Source: Lutibacter profundi
GTDB lineage: Bacteria > Bacteroidota > Bacteroidia > Flavobacteriales > Flavobacteriaceae
Direction of reading: 5' to 3'
Assembly (NCBI RefSeq): GCF_001543325.1
Contig: NZ_CP013355.1
Span: 1,332,001 to 1,396,000, forward strand
DNA length: 64,000 bases
Below, piece after piece: positions 43,080 through 51,281 of the stretch. Numbering within the stretch: position 1 is the first letter of the stretch; each line of letters begins with the position of its first letter. Under the pieces are notes generated by a model, which was given only the letters and a program-made list of their open reading frames with translations, ran no database searches and had not been told where the DNA came from. The position numbers and the translations under genes were made by a program.

Positions 43080-44948
43080 TTATTTTTTTCTAAATTTCCT
43101 ATAAGCATCATATTCATCTTTTGAGAATTTACCTTCTTCTATTTGTAGAGTTCTTTTATAGAGATATGTTACTTCATCAATTTTGGTAAGCTCTATTGAG
43201 TACGTTCCAAATTTTGTCTTTATTTCAATATTTTCAGGTATATATTCCACTAAAAATGTGCTGGGCAATTTAATTTCTACCTCATCTATGTCTAAAAATC
43301 CTCTTGAAATTTCAAATGGTAATTTTCTGTTTCTAACTCTTTTTGGAACATATGAGTTTTTATTAAATGCATTGATAGGAATTAGCATCTGTTTCCCTGC
43401 AAACAACGCGTAATCTTCAGCAGTAAACTCAAGGTTTTCTTCGTATTTAACTTCACTTTTATTATTAAACACACTTATGTTTAAAAATTGTATGTTGTTT
43501 ATATTTGCTAAATATTCTTTGAATAATTCTTTTAACTCTTTTGCTGATTTTCCTTCAGCTTCCTTTAAATTATCATTGTATTGAGTTCCTGATGATTCAA
43601 TTGAAACAGAAGCTTTCATTGTTCCTTTGGCATCAATTGCGTAGTTACCTTTAGAAAATTGTAAATTTCCTGTAGTTTCATACTTTTTAGTACGTTTTAA
43701 AACGCCTCCCTCTGGCTTAACAACTATTACATCTCTGTCATCAGTAAAATTTGCTATATATCCAAAAGGAACTTCCTGGCTCGTACATTCTAACCAAATA
43801 TCATTATTGTCAATTGGTACATTTAAGATTACGTGGTTTCCTTGAATATTAGGCGAATTAAAATCCATGTTTATTTTTTCATAACCTCCGTATAATTCAG
43901 TAAAATAAGATTTAACACCAACAACATCAAGCAGTGACTTTGTATAGTTTGTTAAAGCTTTGCAGTCTCCATAACCTAAATTATCTACGTCTCTAGCTAT
44001 CATAGGCCTTAAGCCGCCTATTCCAACTTGAACACTTATATATCTTGTTTTATCTTGTACATATTTGTAAACAATTTTTGCTTTTTCAATAGGGCTATTA
44101 ACACCTTGTACCAATTGCTTTATTTTTTTCTTTGTTTCTTCTGGTAATCCACCTACACCACTATAAAAATTAATGTGTTCCCACTTTCCTAACTCTTTCC
44201 AGTTATTGGCCTCTCCTGTAATTCCTTCAGCATAAAATTTATTCAAAACAAATTGAACATTGGGTCTTGTTTTTTTTAATGATGGACATAAGGGTTCATG
44301 TTTTAAAGGTTCAATATTTGATAGTGTATAAAGAATTTGATTCTCTTTAACTTCTTTTTTTATAGTAAACTTTTCAAAATTATTTTCTTTGACTTGAAGA
44401 TTTAATTCATTTGCATAAATGATAGTATATGTGGCTGAAACTAACCCTGTACTATAGAAATTTATAGGATTCCATTTTCTAATAAAAGCGGTGTTAGGAG
44501 AATTTACTTCATACTCATAATATATGGTATACGGATAAGCTGTTGGAATATGTTCATAGTACAACATCCTATTATCGGCATACAATGTACCTCCAGCTAC
44601 TTGGCTAACATCTTTGTATTCTTTATTCTTTACTTTTTTAATTTCTTTCCCAGAAGCATCATAAATAATAGTTTCAATATTTTTAATTTTTCTTGTTTTG
44701 TCAAAACCAACAGCAACATATCTAAATTTATCTCCTAATTTATTTAAAATAGTAACTGCTTTTTTTACTTTAACAGTCATTAATTTCTGATTTTGAATTT
44801 CAACAAACACATCGTCAAACACTACCACAGCATTGGCATTTAGTTTTAAATTTTCAGGTATCTGATTGCTATTGAAATTATAATTTTGTGAATATACAAC
44901 ACAAGTTAAGAGAAGCGTACAAAGTAAGGTAAGAGCTTTTTTTTTCAT
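43080..44948 (-). CDS. DUF3857 / transglutaminase-like protein with intact GDC motif
   Basis: 622 residues with a signal peptide (ALTLLCTLLLTCVVYSQ). DUF3857 occupies about 40-240 (NRMLYYEHIPTAYPYTIYYEYEVNSP near 126). The transglutaminase core follows: AKIVYKYVQDKTRYISVQVGIGGLRP near 290, and the catalytic-type LGYGDCKALTNYTKSLLDVVG with C329, then a His in GNHVILNVP. Members are predicted periplasmic cysteine proteases or amide-exchange enzymes with unknown substrates. The gene probably heads a two-gene unit with the Cys-less relative downstream. Confidence 0.82.
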   Translation of the reverse strand: MKKKALTLLCTLLLTCVVYSQNYNFNSNQIPENLKLNANAVVVFDDVFVEIQNQKLMTVKVKKAVTILNKLGDKFRYVAVGFDKTRKIKNIETIIYDASGKEIKKVKNKEYKDVSQVAGGTLYADNRMLYYEHIPTAYPYTIYYEYEVNSPNTAFIRKWNPINFYSTGLVSATYTIIYANELNLQVKENNFEKFTIKKEVKENQILYTLSNIEPLKHEPLCPSLKKTRPNVQFVLNKFYAEGITGEANNWKELGKWEHINFYSGVGGLPEETKKKIKQLVQGVNSPIEKAKIVYKYVQDKTRYISVQVGIGGLRPMIARDVDNLGYGDCKALTNYTKSLLDVVGVKSYFTELYGGYEKINMDFNSPNIQGNHVILNVPIDNNDIWLECTSQEVPFGYIANFTDDRDVIVVKPEGGVLKRTKKYETTGNLQFSKGNYAIDAKGTMKASVSIESSGTQYNDNLKEAEGKSAKELKELFKEYLANINNIQFLNISVFNNKSEVKYEENLEFTAEDYALFAGKQMLIPINAFNKNSYVPKRVRNRKLPFEISRGFLDIDEVEIKLPSTFLVEYIPENIEIKTKFGTYSIELTKIDEVTYLYKRTLQIEEGKFSKDEYDAYRKFRKK

Positions 44949-44999
44949 AGAAATTTTATTTCTCTATAAAAATAAAAAAATAATACTAAAAAAGTTGAT

Positions 45000-45452
45000 T
45001 TACTCTCTTTTTTTTGAATCTATAATTATAGTAACAGGCCCCTCATTAACCAGCGTCACTTTCATATCGGCACCAAACGTACCTGTTCCAACCTTTTTTC
45101 CGAGTTGCATTTCAAATTGCGTTATAAATTCTTTATATAATGGAATCGCAATTGTTGGTTTTGCTGCTTTAATATAAGAAGGTCTATTTCCTTTTTTGGT
45201 ACTTGCCTGTAAGGTAAACTGACTTACAATAATAGCATCTCCCTTATTGGTTACTAATGAATTATTCATTATGCCATTTTCATCATTAAAAATACGAAGA
45301 TTCACTATTTTTTTTGAAAGCCATTTAATATCTTCTTTGGAATCTGCAGCTTCAATTCCCAATAAAATTAAAAGTCCGCTATTCATTGCACTCACAACAG
45401 TATTTTCAATAGTAACTGAAGCCTCTGAAACTCTTTGAATTACAACTCTCAT
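45000..45452 (-). CDS. dtd: D-aminoacyl-tRNA deacylase
   Basis: 150 residues, standard size. Dtd frees tRNA from D-amino acids and Gly-tRNA-Ala mischarges. The opening MRVVIQRVSEASVTIEN, VSQFTLQASTKKGNRPSY (the SQFTL active-site motif near residue 77) and the cross-subunit proline motif VNEGPVTIII (near 135) are diagnostic. It starts five bases after the stop of rsgA, so rsgA-dtd is a likely operon. The 3' end faces the DUF3857 genes on the same strand across 51 bases. Confidence 0.96.
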   Translation of the reverse strand: MRVVIQRVSEASVTIENTVVSAMNSGLLILLGIEAADSKEDIKWLSKKIVNLRIFNDENGIMNNSLVTNKGDAIIVSQFTLQASTKKGNRPSYIKAAKPTIAIPLYKEFITQFEMQLGKKVGTGTFGADMKVTLVNEGPVTIIIDSKKRE

Positions 45453-45457
45453 AATTA

Positions 45458-46405
45458 TTAATTATAAATATCCGTTCTATAATGTTCTTCATCACCCGCA
45501 ATTATTTGCAAATAGCTATTGTACCTAGAAAGTGCAATTTCATTTTTTTTGAGTGCTTCTTTAACAGCACAATTAGGCTCGTTAATATGCAAGCAATTAT
45601 TGTATTTACATTTTGAGCTTAGTTTGAAAAACTCTACAAAATAATGCCCTATTTCTTGAGGTTCAAAATCTACCACTCCAAAGCCTTTAATACCAGGTGT
45701 ATCAATTATAAAACCTCCAAAACTCAGTTCAAACATTTCAGCAAAAGTGGTGGTATGCAACCCTTGCTTGTGTTGCTTTGAAATTTCAGCTGTTTTTAAG
45801 TTTAATGATGGTTCCATAGCATTAATCAACGTTGTTTTTCCAACACCTGAATGCCCCGAGAACATCGTAGTTTTACCTTTCATTAAGGCAATTATTTTAT
45901 CAATATTAATATTTTTTGTTGCTGAAACATCAATACAGGTATAGCCTATTGAAGTATAAACATTTTCTAATGCTTTCTTTTCTTCCAATAAGCCACTAGA
46001 GTACATATCTATTTTATTAAAAAGAATAACCACAGGAATACTATACGCTTCTGCAGTAGCTAAAAAGCGATCTATAAACCCTGTTGAAGTTGGTGGACTA
46101 TCTAATGTTACTAATAAAAAAGCTGTATCTATGTTAGCTGCAATAATATGAGTTTGCTTAGATAGGTTTACAGATTTACGAATGATGTAATTTTTTCTTT
46201 CAAAAATTTTGTTGATAACACCTGTTTCTTTTCCCTGTTCAAATTCAAAATTTACGTAATCGCCTACTGCAACTGGATTGGTACTTTTTATTCCTTTAAT
46301 TCTAAATTTCCCCTTTAGTCTACAATCTATTTTTTTACCATTTTCAATATAAATGGTATACCAACTTCCTGTAGATTTTGTAACAACTCCTTTCACTAAT
46401 AACAT
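45458..46405 (-). CDS. rsgA: ribosome small subunit-dependent GTPase A
   Basis: 315 residues. RsgA is a circularly permuted GTPase that checks late 30S assembly. An N-terminal OB fold is seen (VVTKSTGSWYTIYIENGKKIDCRLKGKFR), the G4 motif NKIDM (near residue 133) comes before the P-loop GHSGVGKTTLINAM (near 184), followed by G3 DTPGIKGFG (near 231), the permuted order typical of the family. A C-terminal zinc knuckle CKYNNCLHINEPNC (near 270) completes it. dtd follows after five bases. Confidence 0.95.
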   Translation of the reverse strand: MLLVKGVVTKSTGSWYTIYIENGKKIDCRLKGKFRIKGIKSTNPVAVGDYVNFEFEQGKETGVINKIFERKNYIIRKSVNLSKQTHIIAANIDTAFLLVTLDSPPTSTGFIDRFLATAEAYSIPVVILFNKIDMYSSGLLEEKKALENVYTSIGYTCIDVSATKNINIDKIIALMKGKTTMFSGHSGVGKTTLINAMEPSLNLKTAEISKQHKQGLHTTTFAEMFELSFGGFIIDTPGIKGFGVVDFEPQEIGHYFVEFFKLSSKCKYNNCLHINEPNCAVKEALKKNEIALSRYNSYLQIIAGDEEHYRTDIYN

Positions 46406-46680
46406 AAATTATTTGGCATCGTATTCGCCATTAATGCAACAAATATAGTTTAAATTTACCTATGTATTAATTTCAGTTTATGAATCTTTAAAACTAAAAC
46501 TTAGCTAAAAATAACAACTTCAAATGATGCTATTCTTACTTCAAAAATTAACATGATTGCTGTTATCAATTAAAATTTAGCTATTGTTACTGGTGTTGTT
46601 GAAGAAAATTTAGGAGAAAGTAATGGGAAGATATTTTAGTACTCTCTATCTTTTTTAAGCTATTAAAACTTCCATTTATT
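46406..46680. other. intergenic region without a recognisable gene
   Basis: Most of the 354-base gap between rsgA and the DAHP synthase gene. Short readings resembling coding remnants occur (for example AIVTGVVEENLGESNGKIF on the plus strand, about 46581-46640), but they are interrupted and too short to assign. Confidence 0.4.
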
Positions 46681-46720
46681 AAATGATGTCACACTTAATA
46701 AACTTTATGTGACATCATTT
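46681..46720. terminator. hairpin after the aromatic amino acid operon
   Basis: AAATGATGTCACA (46681-46693) pairs perfectly over 13 bp with TGTGACATCATTT (46708-46720) around 14 bases. It lies 40 bases beyond the last gene of the pheA operon. Confidence 0.65.
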
Positions 46721-46759
46721 AAAGTAATAGCTTACAACACTTTTTAGAAGACTTCTATT

Positions 46760-47836
46760 TTATTTTACTTTGTGTTGAATATTGATAGATTCTACATGAA
46801 TAGTTCTAAATATTTCTTCAACAAACTCTTTTCTCAGCCCTTTTTCTTCACCATATTCTATCATTTTCATTAAAATATCAGACCATCTTCCACTTTGTAA
46901 AATAGCTACATTCTCTTGTTTCTTTAACCGTCCTATTTGTTCAGCAATTCCCATTCTATCACCTAAAATATCAACAATATTGCTATCTATTAAATCCAAT
47001 TCTTTTCTATGCATATTTAATTTTCGCTGAAAGTCTTCTTTGGTACTACTCACTTCACGAATTTTTAAATCTTTCGTTATCTGATTTAATTGAGCTGGCG
47101 TTACTTGCTGTTTGGCATCACTCCAAGCATTGTCAGGATCAATATGTGTTTCAATCATAAATCCATCATAATTTAAATCTAGTCCTGTTTGCGAAACATC
47201 TAAAAGTGTATCTCTTCTTCCACAAATATGTGAAGGATCTAAAATCAATGGTAAATCTGGAAACTCTTTTTTAAGTTGAATAGCAATATGCCATTTTGGT
47301 TTATTACGGTAATGCAACGAATTGTATGTTGAAAAACCTCTATGAATTACACCTAATTGCGTAATTCCTGCTGTTTTAAAACGCTCTACAGCACCTAACC
47401 ACAATGCTAAATCTGGATTTACTGGGTTTTTAACCAACACAGGCTTATCTACCCCTTTTAAAGCATCTGCTATTTCTTGAACTACAAATGGATTCACCGT
47501 AGTTCGTGCTCCAATCCATAAAATATCTACATCGTGTTTTAAAGCTAGCTCTACATGATTCGCATTCCCAACCTCTGTAGTAATCAACATTCCTGTTTCT
47601 TCTTTTACTTTTTGTAACCAAGGTAAACCTATTTCACCAACTCCTTCAAACCCTCCCGGTCGTGTTCTTGGTTTCCAAATACCCGCTCTAAACACATTTG
47701 TATCTGTATTTTTAAGTTCATGAGCTGTTTTTAAAACTTGCTCTTCTGTTTCTGCACTGCAAGGTCCTGCAATTACAATAGGGTGAGATAAGTTCATATC
47801 ATCTAACCATTTCCTATTTTCTTTTTTAATTTCCAT
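46760..47836 (-). CDS. bifunctional DAHP synthase / chorismate mutase (type II)
   Basis: 358 residues. Residues 1-255 form a class I-beta-like DAHP synthase (PIVIAGPCSAETEEQVL near 20, FRAGIWKPRTRPGGFEGVG near 49, TTEVGNANHVELALKHDVDILWIGARTT near 85, LPLILDPSHICGRRD near 195), condensing PEP and erythrose 4-phosphate. Residues 265-350 are an AroQ-type chorismate mutase helix bundle (RKLNMHRKELDLIDSNIVDILGDRMGIAEQIGRLK). The fusion joins the first step of the pathway to the branch toward Phe and Tyr, fitting its place as the last gene of the operon. It is separated from tyrA by 154 bases with two hairpins, so an internal control point is possible. Confidence 0.93.
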   Translation of the reverse strand: MEIKKENRKWLDDMNLSHPIVIAGPCSAETEEQVLKTAHELKNTDTNVFRAGIWKPRTRPGGFEGVGEIGLPWLQKVKEETGMLITTEVGNANHVELALKHDVDILWIGARTTVNPFVVQEIADALKGVDKPVLVKNPVNPDLALWLGAVERFKTAGITQLGVIHRGFSTYNSLHYRNKPKWHIAIQLKKEFPDLPLILDPSHICGRRDTLLDVSQTGLDLNYDGFMIETHIDPDNAWSDAKQQVTPAQLNQITKDLKIREVSSTKEDFQRKLNMHRKELDLIDSNIVDILGDRMGIAEQIGRLKKQENVAILQSGRWSDILMKMIEYGEEKGLRKEFVEEIFRTIHVESINIQHKVK

Positions 47837-47903
47837 GTTAATACGTTTCTTTATTTAGTTGTCTTATTTTTTTTAAAATTTATTTTCTTTCAAATCCAAA
47901 CCC

Positions 47904-47978
47904 GCTAGCCGACATCTGCGTAACAGCTAGCCCATAGCTATCGCTTTGTTGTGCTAAAAATGTTCACTGAACATTTTT
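47904..47978. repeat. palindrome-rich spacer between tyrA and the DAHP synthase gene
   Basis: Two GCTAGC palindromes (47904-47909 and 47926-47931) and ATAGCTAT (47934-47941) are followed by a perfect hairpin AAAAATGTTC/GAACATTTTT (47956-47965 and 47969-47978). The segment is richer in GC than its surroundings and looks like an inserted repeat. On the minus strand a tiny reading MSASGFGFERK ends here, noted without claim. Confidence 0.5.
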
Positions 47979-47990
47979 TTACGCTCTGTC

Positions 47991-48839
47991 CTATTCTATT
48001 CCGTTTAAAATTGTTTTAATATAATTGGTATTGTTCATTATTTCTTTTAATGCTTCATCATTGTTATTTTCTATGTGTAATTTAAATTCTTTTAAATTTT
48101 TAATATACTCATCTAATGAGCGTATAATATTTTCTTTATTTTGAAGAAAAATTGGTGCCCAAGTAGTTGCTGAACTTTTTGCCAATCTCACTGTTGAAGC
48201 AAAACCAGTACTTGCCATATCAAAAATATGTTGTTCGTTCTTTTCAATTCCCAACACTGTTTTTCCCAACATAAATGAGCTCACATGTGATAAGTGAGAA
48301 ACATAGGCTATATGTCTATCATGCTCCTCTGGATTCATCATTTTAATACGCATGTTTAGCTGTTTAAATAAACTCAACGCCTTGTCTAAAATTTTCCAAT
48401 CACTCTTTTCTGTTTCACATAAAATATTCACCTTTTCATCAAATAAATTTAAAATAGCAGCCTCAGGGCCTGAAAATTCAGTACCGGCAAGCGGGTGCGC
48501 AGCCACGTAATTTTTTCTGTTTGGATGCTTTGAAACTTCTTTACAAATTTCATTTTTTACTGAACCTACATCAAAAACTAAGGTGTTTTTAGAAACATTA
48601 TCTAATACTTTTTTAATAACCTTTGGAATTACATCTACAGGAACGGCAACAATTACAACTGAAGCATCTGAGATTTCAGAAAAATTGGTTTCAGCATCAA
48701 TAACACCTAATGATAATGCTTTTTTTACATGAGTTGCATCTGCATCAATTCCATACACTTTATAGCCATTTCGCTTTTTTAAATCTAAGGCTAAAGAACC
48801 TCCTATTAAACCCAATCCTATAACAACTAATTTTTCCAT
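47991..48839 (-). CDS. tyrA: prephenate dehydrogenase
   Basis: 282 residues. The N-terminal NAD domain opens KLVVIGLGLIGGSLALDLKKR; DVGSVKNEICKEV (near residue 91), HPLAGTEFSGPEAA (near 115) and the helical C-terminal domain (HDRHIAYVSHLSHVSSFMLG near 171) match TyrA, which oxidatively decarboxylates prephenate to 4-hydroxyphenylpyruvate. The two His in HIAYVSHLSH are typical. It follows the aminotransferase gene by three bases and should be translated from the same transcript. Confidence 0.95.
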   Translation of the reverse strand: MEKLVVIGLGLIGGSLALDLKKRNGYKVYGIDADATHVKKALSLGVIDAETNFSEISDASVVIVAVPVDVIPKVIKKVLDNVSKNTLVFDVGSVKNEICKEVSKHPNRKNYVAAHPLAGTEFSGPEAAILNLFDEKVNILCETEKSDWKILDKALSLFKQLNMRIKMMNPEEHDRHIAYVSHLSHVSSFMLGKTVLGIEKNEQHIFDMASTGFASTVRLAKSSATTWAPIFLQNKENIIRSLDEYIKNLKEFKLHIENNNDEALKEIMNNTNYIKTILNGIE

Positions 48840-48842
48840 TTT

Positions 48843-50000
48843 TTAATTATTTTTTGTTGTTAATCTTGTTAACACTTCTTTTAAAACTGCTGAATTAACA
48901 CATAATGATGCTCTAATATAACCCTCTCCATTCGTACCAAATACTGTTCCTGGCGTTATAAAAACTTCCTTTTCATACAATAGCTTATCTGTAAACGACT
49001 CTGCTTTTTCTCCATTTGGCAATTTTGCCCAAACAAATAAGCCTCCAATATTTTTAGCATACGTACATCCTAAAGCATCAAAAATTTTCCAGACCAACTC
49101 CCTTCTTTTTCTGTAAATGCTATTTTGCTCTTCAAACCAATTTGCCGGTAGTTTTAGGGCTTCAATTGCTCCTTTTTGAATTCCTAAAAACATGCCTGAA
49201 TCCATATTGCTTTTTACCTGTAATATTGTTTTAATAATTTCTGAAGTTCCTACAACCATGCCAACTCTCCAACCCGCCATATTAAATGTTTTACTAAGCG
49301 AGTTTAACTCAATAGCCACTTCTTTTGCACCGTCTACTTGCAAAATACTTTGTGGATTTTCATTTAAAATAAAACTGTAAGGGTTGTCGTTAACCACTAA
49401 AATATGGTGCTTTTTAGCAAATGCAATTAATTGTTCAAAAGCTAATTTTGAAGCAGTGGCTCCTGTAGGCATATGCGGATAATTAACCCACATAATTTTA
49501 ACTTTTGACAAGTCTTCTTTTTCAATTTCCGAAAAATTTGGCAACCAATTATTGTGTTCACTTAAATTATAATAAACAGGTGCAGCTTCAACCAATTTTG
49601 TAACTGATGCATAGGTTGGATACCCTGGATTTGGAATCAATACTTTATCTCCTTTATTTAAAAAAGCCATTGAAATATGCATTATTCCTTCCTTAGAACC
49701 CATTAATGGTAAAATTTCAGTATTCGGATTTAGCTTAACATTGTAATTTGTTTTGTAAAAATCTGCAATTCCCAATCTAAATTCTGGTATTCCTTGGTAG
49801 CTTTGGTATTTATGAACTCCATCTATTTGCATAGCGTTTTTTAGTGCTGCTACTACCTCTAAAGGTGGTTGTAAATCGGGGCTTCCTATCGCTATATTTA
49901 TAATTGGCTTTCCTGTAGCAATCAAGCCTGCTATTTCTCTCAATTTCTTTGAGAAGTAGTATTCTTTTACTTGCTTTAATCTATCTGCTTTTGGTATCAT
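48843..50000 (-). CDS. class I/II PLP aminotransferase, aromatic pathway
   Basis: 385 residues, fold type I. PLP lysine K237 lies in ELNSLSKTFNMAGWRVG; IAIGSPDLQPP (near 36), NPGYPTYASVTKLVEAAPVYYNL (near 124) and VNYPHMPTGATAS (near 172) are class I landmarks, and the C-terminal R in YIRASLCVN binds the substrate carboxylate. Given its place between pheA and tyrA, the expected role is the last transamination of phenylpyruvate and 4-hydroxyphenylpyruvate or of prephenate. Its start overlaps the pheA end by one base (shared base at 50000), indicating translational coupling. Confidence 0.88.
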   Translation of the reverse strand: MIPKADRLKQVKEYYFSKKLREIAGLIATGKPIINIAIGSPDLQPPLEVVAALKNAMQIDGVHKYQSYQGIPEFRLGIADFYKTNYNVKLNPNTEILPLMGSKEGIMHISMAFLNKGDKVLIPNPGYPTYASVTKLVEAAPVYYNLSEHNNWLPNFSEIEKEDLSKVKIMWVNYPHMPTGATASKLAFEQLIAFAKKHHILVVNDNPYSFILNENPQSILQVDGAKEVAIELNSLSKTFNMAGWRVGMVVGTSEIIKTILQVKSNMDSGMFLGIQKGAIEALKLPANWFEEQNSIYRKRRELVWKIFDALGCTYAKNIGGLFVWAKLPNGEKAESFTDKLLYEKEVFITPGTVFGTNGEGYIRASLCVNSAVLKEVLTRLTTKNN

Positions 50001-50818
50001 TATCTTTTTCCTTTTGAGTATTCACCCAATATTTTTAACATTTCAACTTTATTTTTAATCTCATTTAAAGCATCGTAATAATCTGCATAACTATCAAAAG
50101 TAAAATCGGCAAAAAAAGCGTATTTCCAAGGAGTTTCAATTACAGGCATCGATTGTATTTTAGAAAGATTCAAATGATGTTTTGCCAAAATGGTTAAAAC
50201 TTCAGCTAAACTTCCTGCTTTATGACTTGTAATAAATTTTATGGAAGCCTTATTTGCTGAAACACTGCTTTTAGTTTCTGAATTGGTTAAAATAAAAAAA
50301 CGGGTGGCATTTTCTTTTATCGTTTGAATTTCAGGGGCTATAATTTTTAAATTATATGTTTCAGCAGCCAATGTACTTGCTATTGCTCCAACATTTTTTA
50401 GCTTATTTTCTTGTATTCTTTTGGCAACAACCGCAGTATCTTTATCTTCTATTAATTTAATATGCGGATAATCTTTAAAAAACTTATGACACTGCAACAA
50501 TGCCATTGGATGTGAATACACCTCTTTAATATCTTCTATATGCTGACCTTTTAAAGCCATTAAATTATGACAAATAGGTAAATGGTATTCTCCACAAATT
50601 GAAAGTTGATGTTCATCAATTAATGCATAGTTTGGTAAAATTGCACCGGCAATTGAATTTTCTATAGCCATAATTACAACCTCAGCCTTTTTACTATGTA
50701 ATAAACTAGGCATTTCACTAAACGACAAGCTCTCAACCAAATCAACATTCTTACCAAAATATTGTGCTGCTACAATGTGGTGAAACGACCCTTTAATTCC
50801 CTGTATTGCTACCTTCAT
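50000..50818 (-). CDS. pheA: prephenate dehydratase
   Basis: 272 residues, a stand-alone PDT. PheA converts prephenate to phenylpyruvate. Catalytic-domain marks are VAIQGIKGSFHHIVAAQYFG (residues 3-22), AIENSIAGAILPNYALI (near 51), SHPMALLQCHKFF (near 102), AAETYNLKIIAPEIQTIKENATRFFIL with the family's NxTRF motif (near 150). An ACT regulatory domain follows (ITSHKAGSLAEVLTILAKHHLNLSKIQSMP, near 194), which in this family binds phenylalanine for feedback inhibition. It is first in the operon; transcription of all four genes appears to be controlled by the attenuator upstream, so Phe would act at both the protein and RNA level. Confidence 0.95.
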   Translation of the reverse strand: MKVAIQGIKGSFHHIVAAQYFGKNVDLVESLSFSEMPSLLHSKKAEVVIMAIENSIAGAILPNYALIDEHQLSICGEYHLPICHNLMALKGQHIEDIKEVYSHPMALLQCHKFFKDYPHIKLIEDKDTAVVAKRIQENKLKNVGAIASTLAAETYNLKIIAPEIQTIKENATRFFILTNSETKSSVSANKASIKFITSHKAGSLAEVLTILAKHHLNLSKIQSMPVIETPWKYAFFADFTFDSYADYYDALNEIKNKVEMLKILGEYSKGKR

Positions 50819-50834
50819 TATTTATTTTTTAACC

Positions 50835-50864
50835 AAAAAAAAATCCCGAAATATTTCGAGACTT
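50835..50864 (-). terminator. intrinsic terminator of the pheA leader (attenuator)
   Basis: On the minus strand TCTCGAAAT pairs with ATTTCGGGA (stem within 50844-50861, one G-T pair) and is followed by nine T (50843-50835), 16 bases before the pheA ATG. The left flank AAGTCTC (50864-50858) can alternatively pair with GAGGCTT (50902-50896) at the leader peptide stop, 7 bp with one G-T pair, which would break the terminator stem. Confidence 0.8.
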
Positions 50865-50900
50865 TATTAATTATTTTATTTAAAAAACACATACGAAGCC

Positions 50901-50963
50901 TCATCTCTTATTGCTAAAATAAAAGTAAAAATAGAAGCTATTCCAAGTGTTATTTGTTCTCAT
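50901..50963 (-). CDS. Phe/Tyr-rich leader peptide of the aromatic operon
   Basis: A 20-codon reading ATG to TGA: MRTNNTWNS, then FYFYFYF, then SNKR. Seven consecutive codons alternate Phe and Tyr (TTC TAT TTT TAC TTT TAT TTT), with one Trp codon just before, so the run names the end products of the operon downstream. It starts 17 bases after the -7 box and ends at the proposed antiterminator segment. As in classical Phe and Trp leaders, ribosome stalling on these codons when charged tRNA-Phe or tRNA-Tyr is scarce would expose the antiterminator and let transcription reach pheA. The role is inferred from layout; the peptide itself needs no function. No Shine-Dalgarno sequence is present, as usual in the phylum. 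Confidence 0.82.
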   Translation of the reverse strand: MRTNNTWNSFYFYFYFSNKR

Positions 50964-50980
50964 TATCAGTAATTAGACGA

Positions 50981-51010
50981 CAAATCTATACATTAATTTT
51001 AAAAAAACAA
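50981..51010 (-). promoter_or_regulatory. promoter of the pheA operon
   Basis: On the minus strand TTG (51010-51008) and TAGATTTG (50988-50981) are exactly 19 bases apart, matching the Bacteroidota consensus TTG-N19-TAnnTTTG. Transcription should start near 50974, giving a 156-base leader. Confidence 0.85.
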
Positions 51011-51253
51011 CTTTTTTTTAAAAAAATAAATTTACATTATTGTTTTTTCAATAAAAGATAGTAAAAAATAATTAATTACTAATAAAAACTCATTAATATT
51101 CGTTATTATTAATATTTAAATCTAATTATATGTGTAATAAATAATTTAATACCCTTTTTACTTTCAGCAACGATACTCTTAAAAATATGGTTTCTCTCCA
51201 ATAGCGTATCAAAAAGGAATAAATAACGCTAAATACTATTTCCTATATTTAAC
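51011..51253. other. AT-rich spacer between divergent pheA and wzi units
   Basis: About 240 bases with poly-A and poly-T runs and no reading or structure that I can assign. Confidence 0.5.
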
Positions 51254-51261
51254 TACCTTTG
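51254..51261 (+). promoter_or_regulatory. -7 box for the wzi-like gene
   Basis: TACCTTTG matches TAnnTTTG, 20 bases before the ATG at 51282. Confidence 0.6.
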
Positions 51262-51281
51262 CCAAAATTTTGTTTTATTAA

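Noticed and set aside
46580-46640. Gene remnant (AIVTGVVEENLGESNGKIF)
   Set aside because: Too short, interrupted by stops, and no family recognised.
47890-47925. Second leader peptide (MSASGFGFERK) before the DAHP synthase gene
   Set aside because: Only two Phe codons, no following terminator with T run, and it overlaps palindromes; chance is likely.
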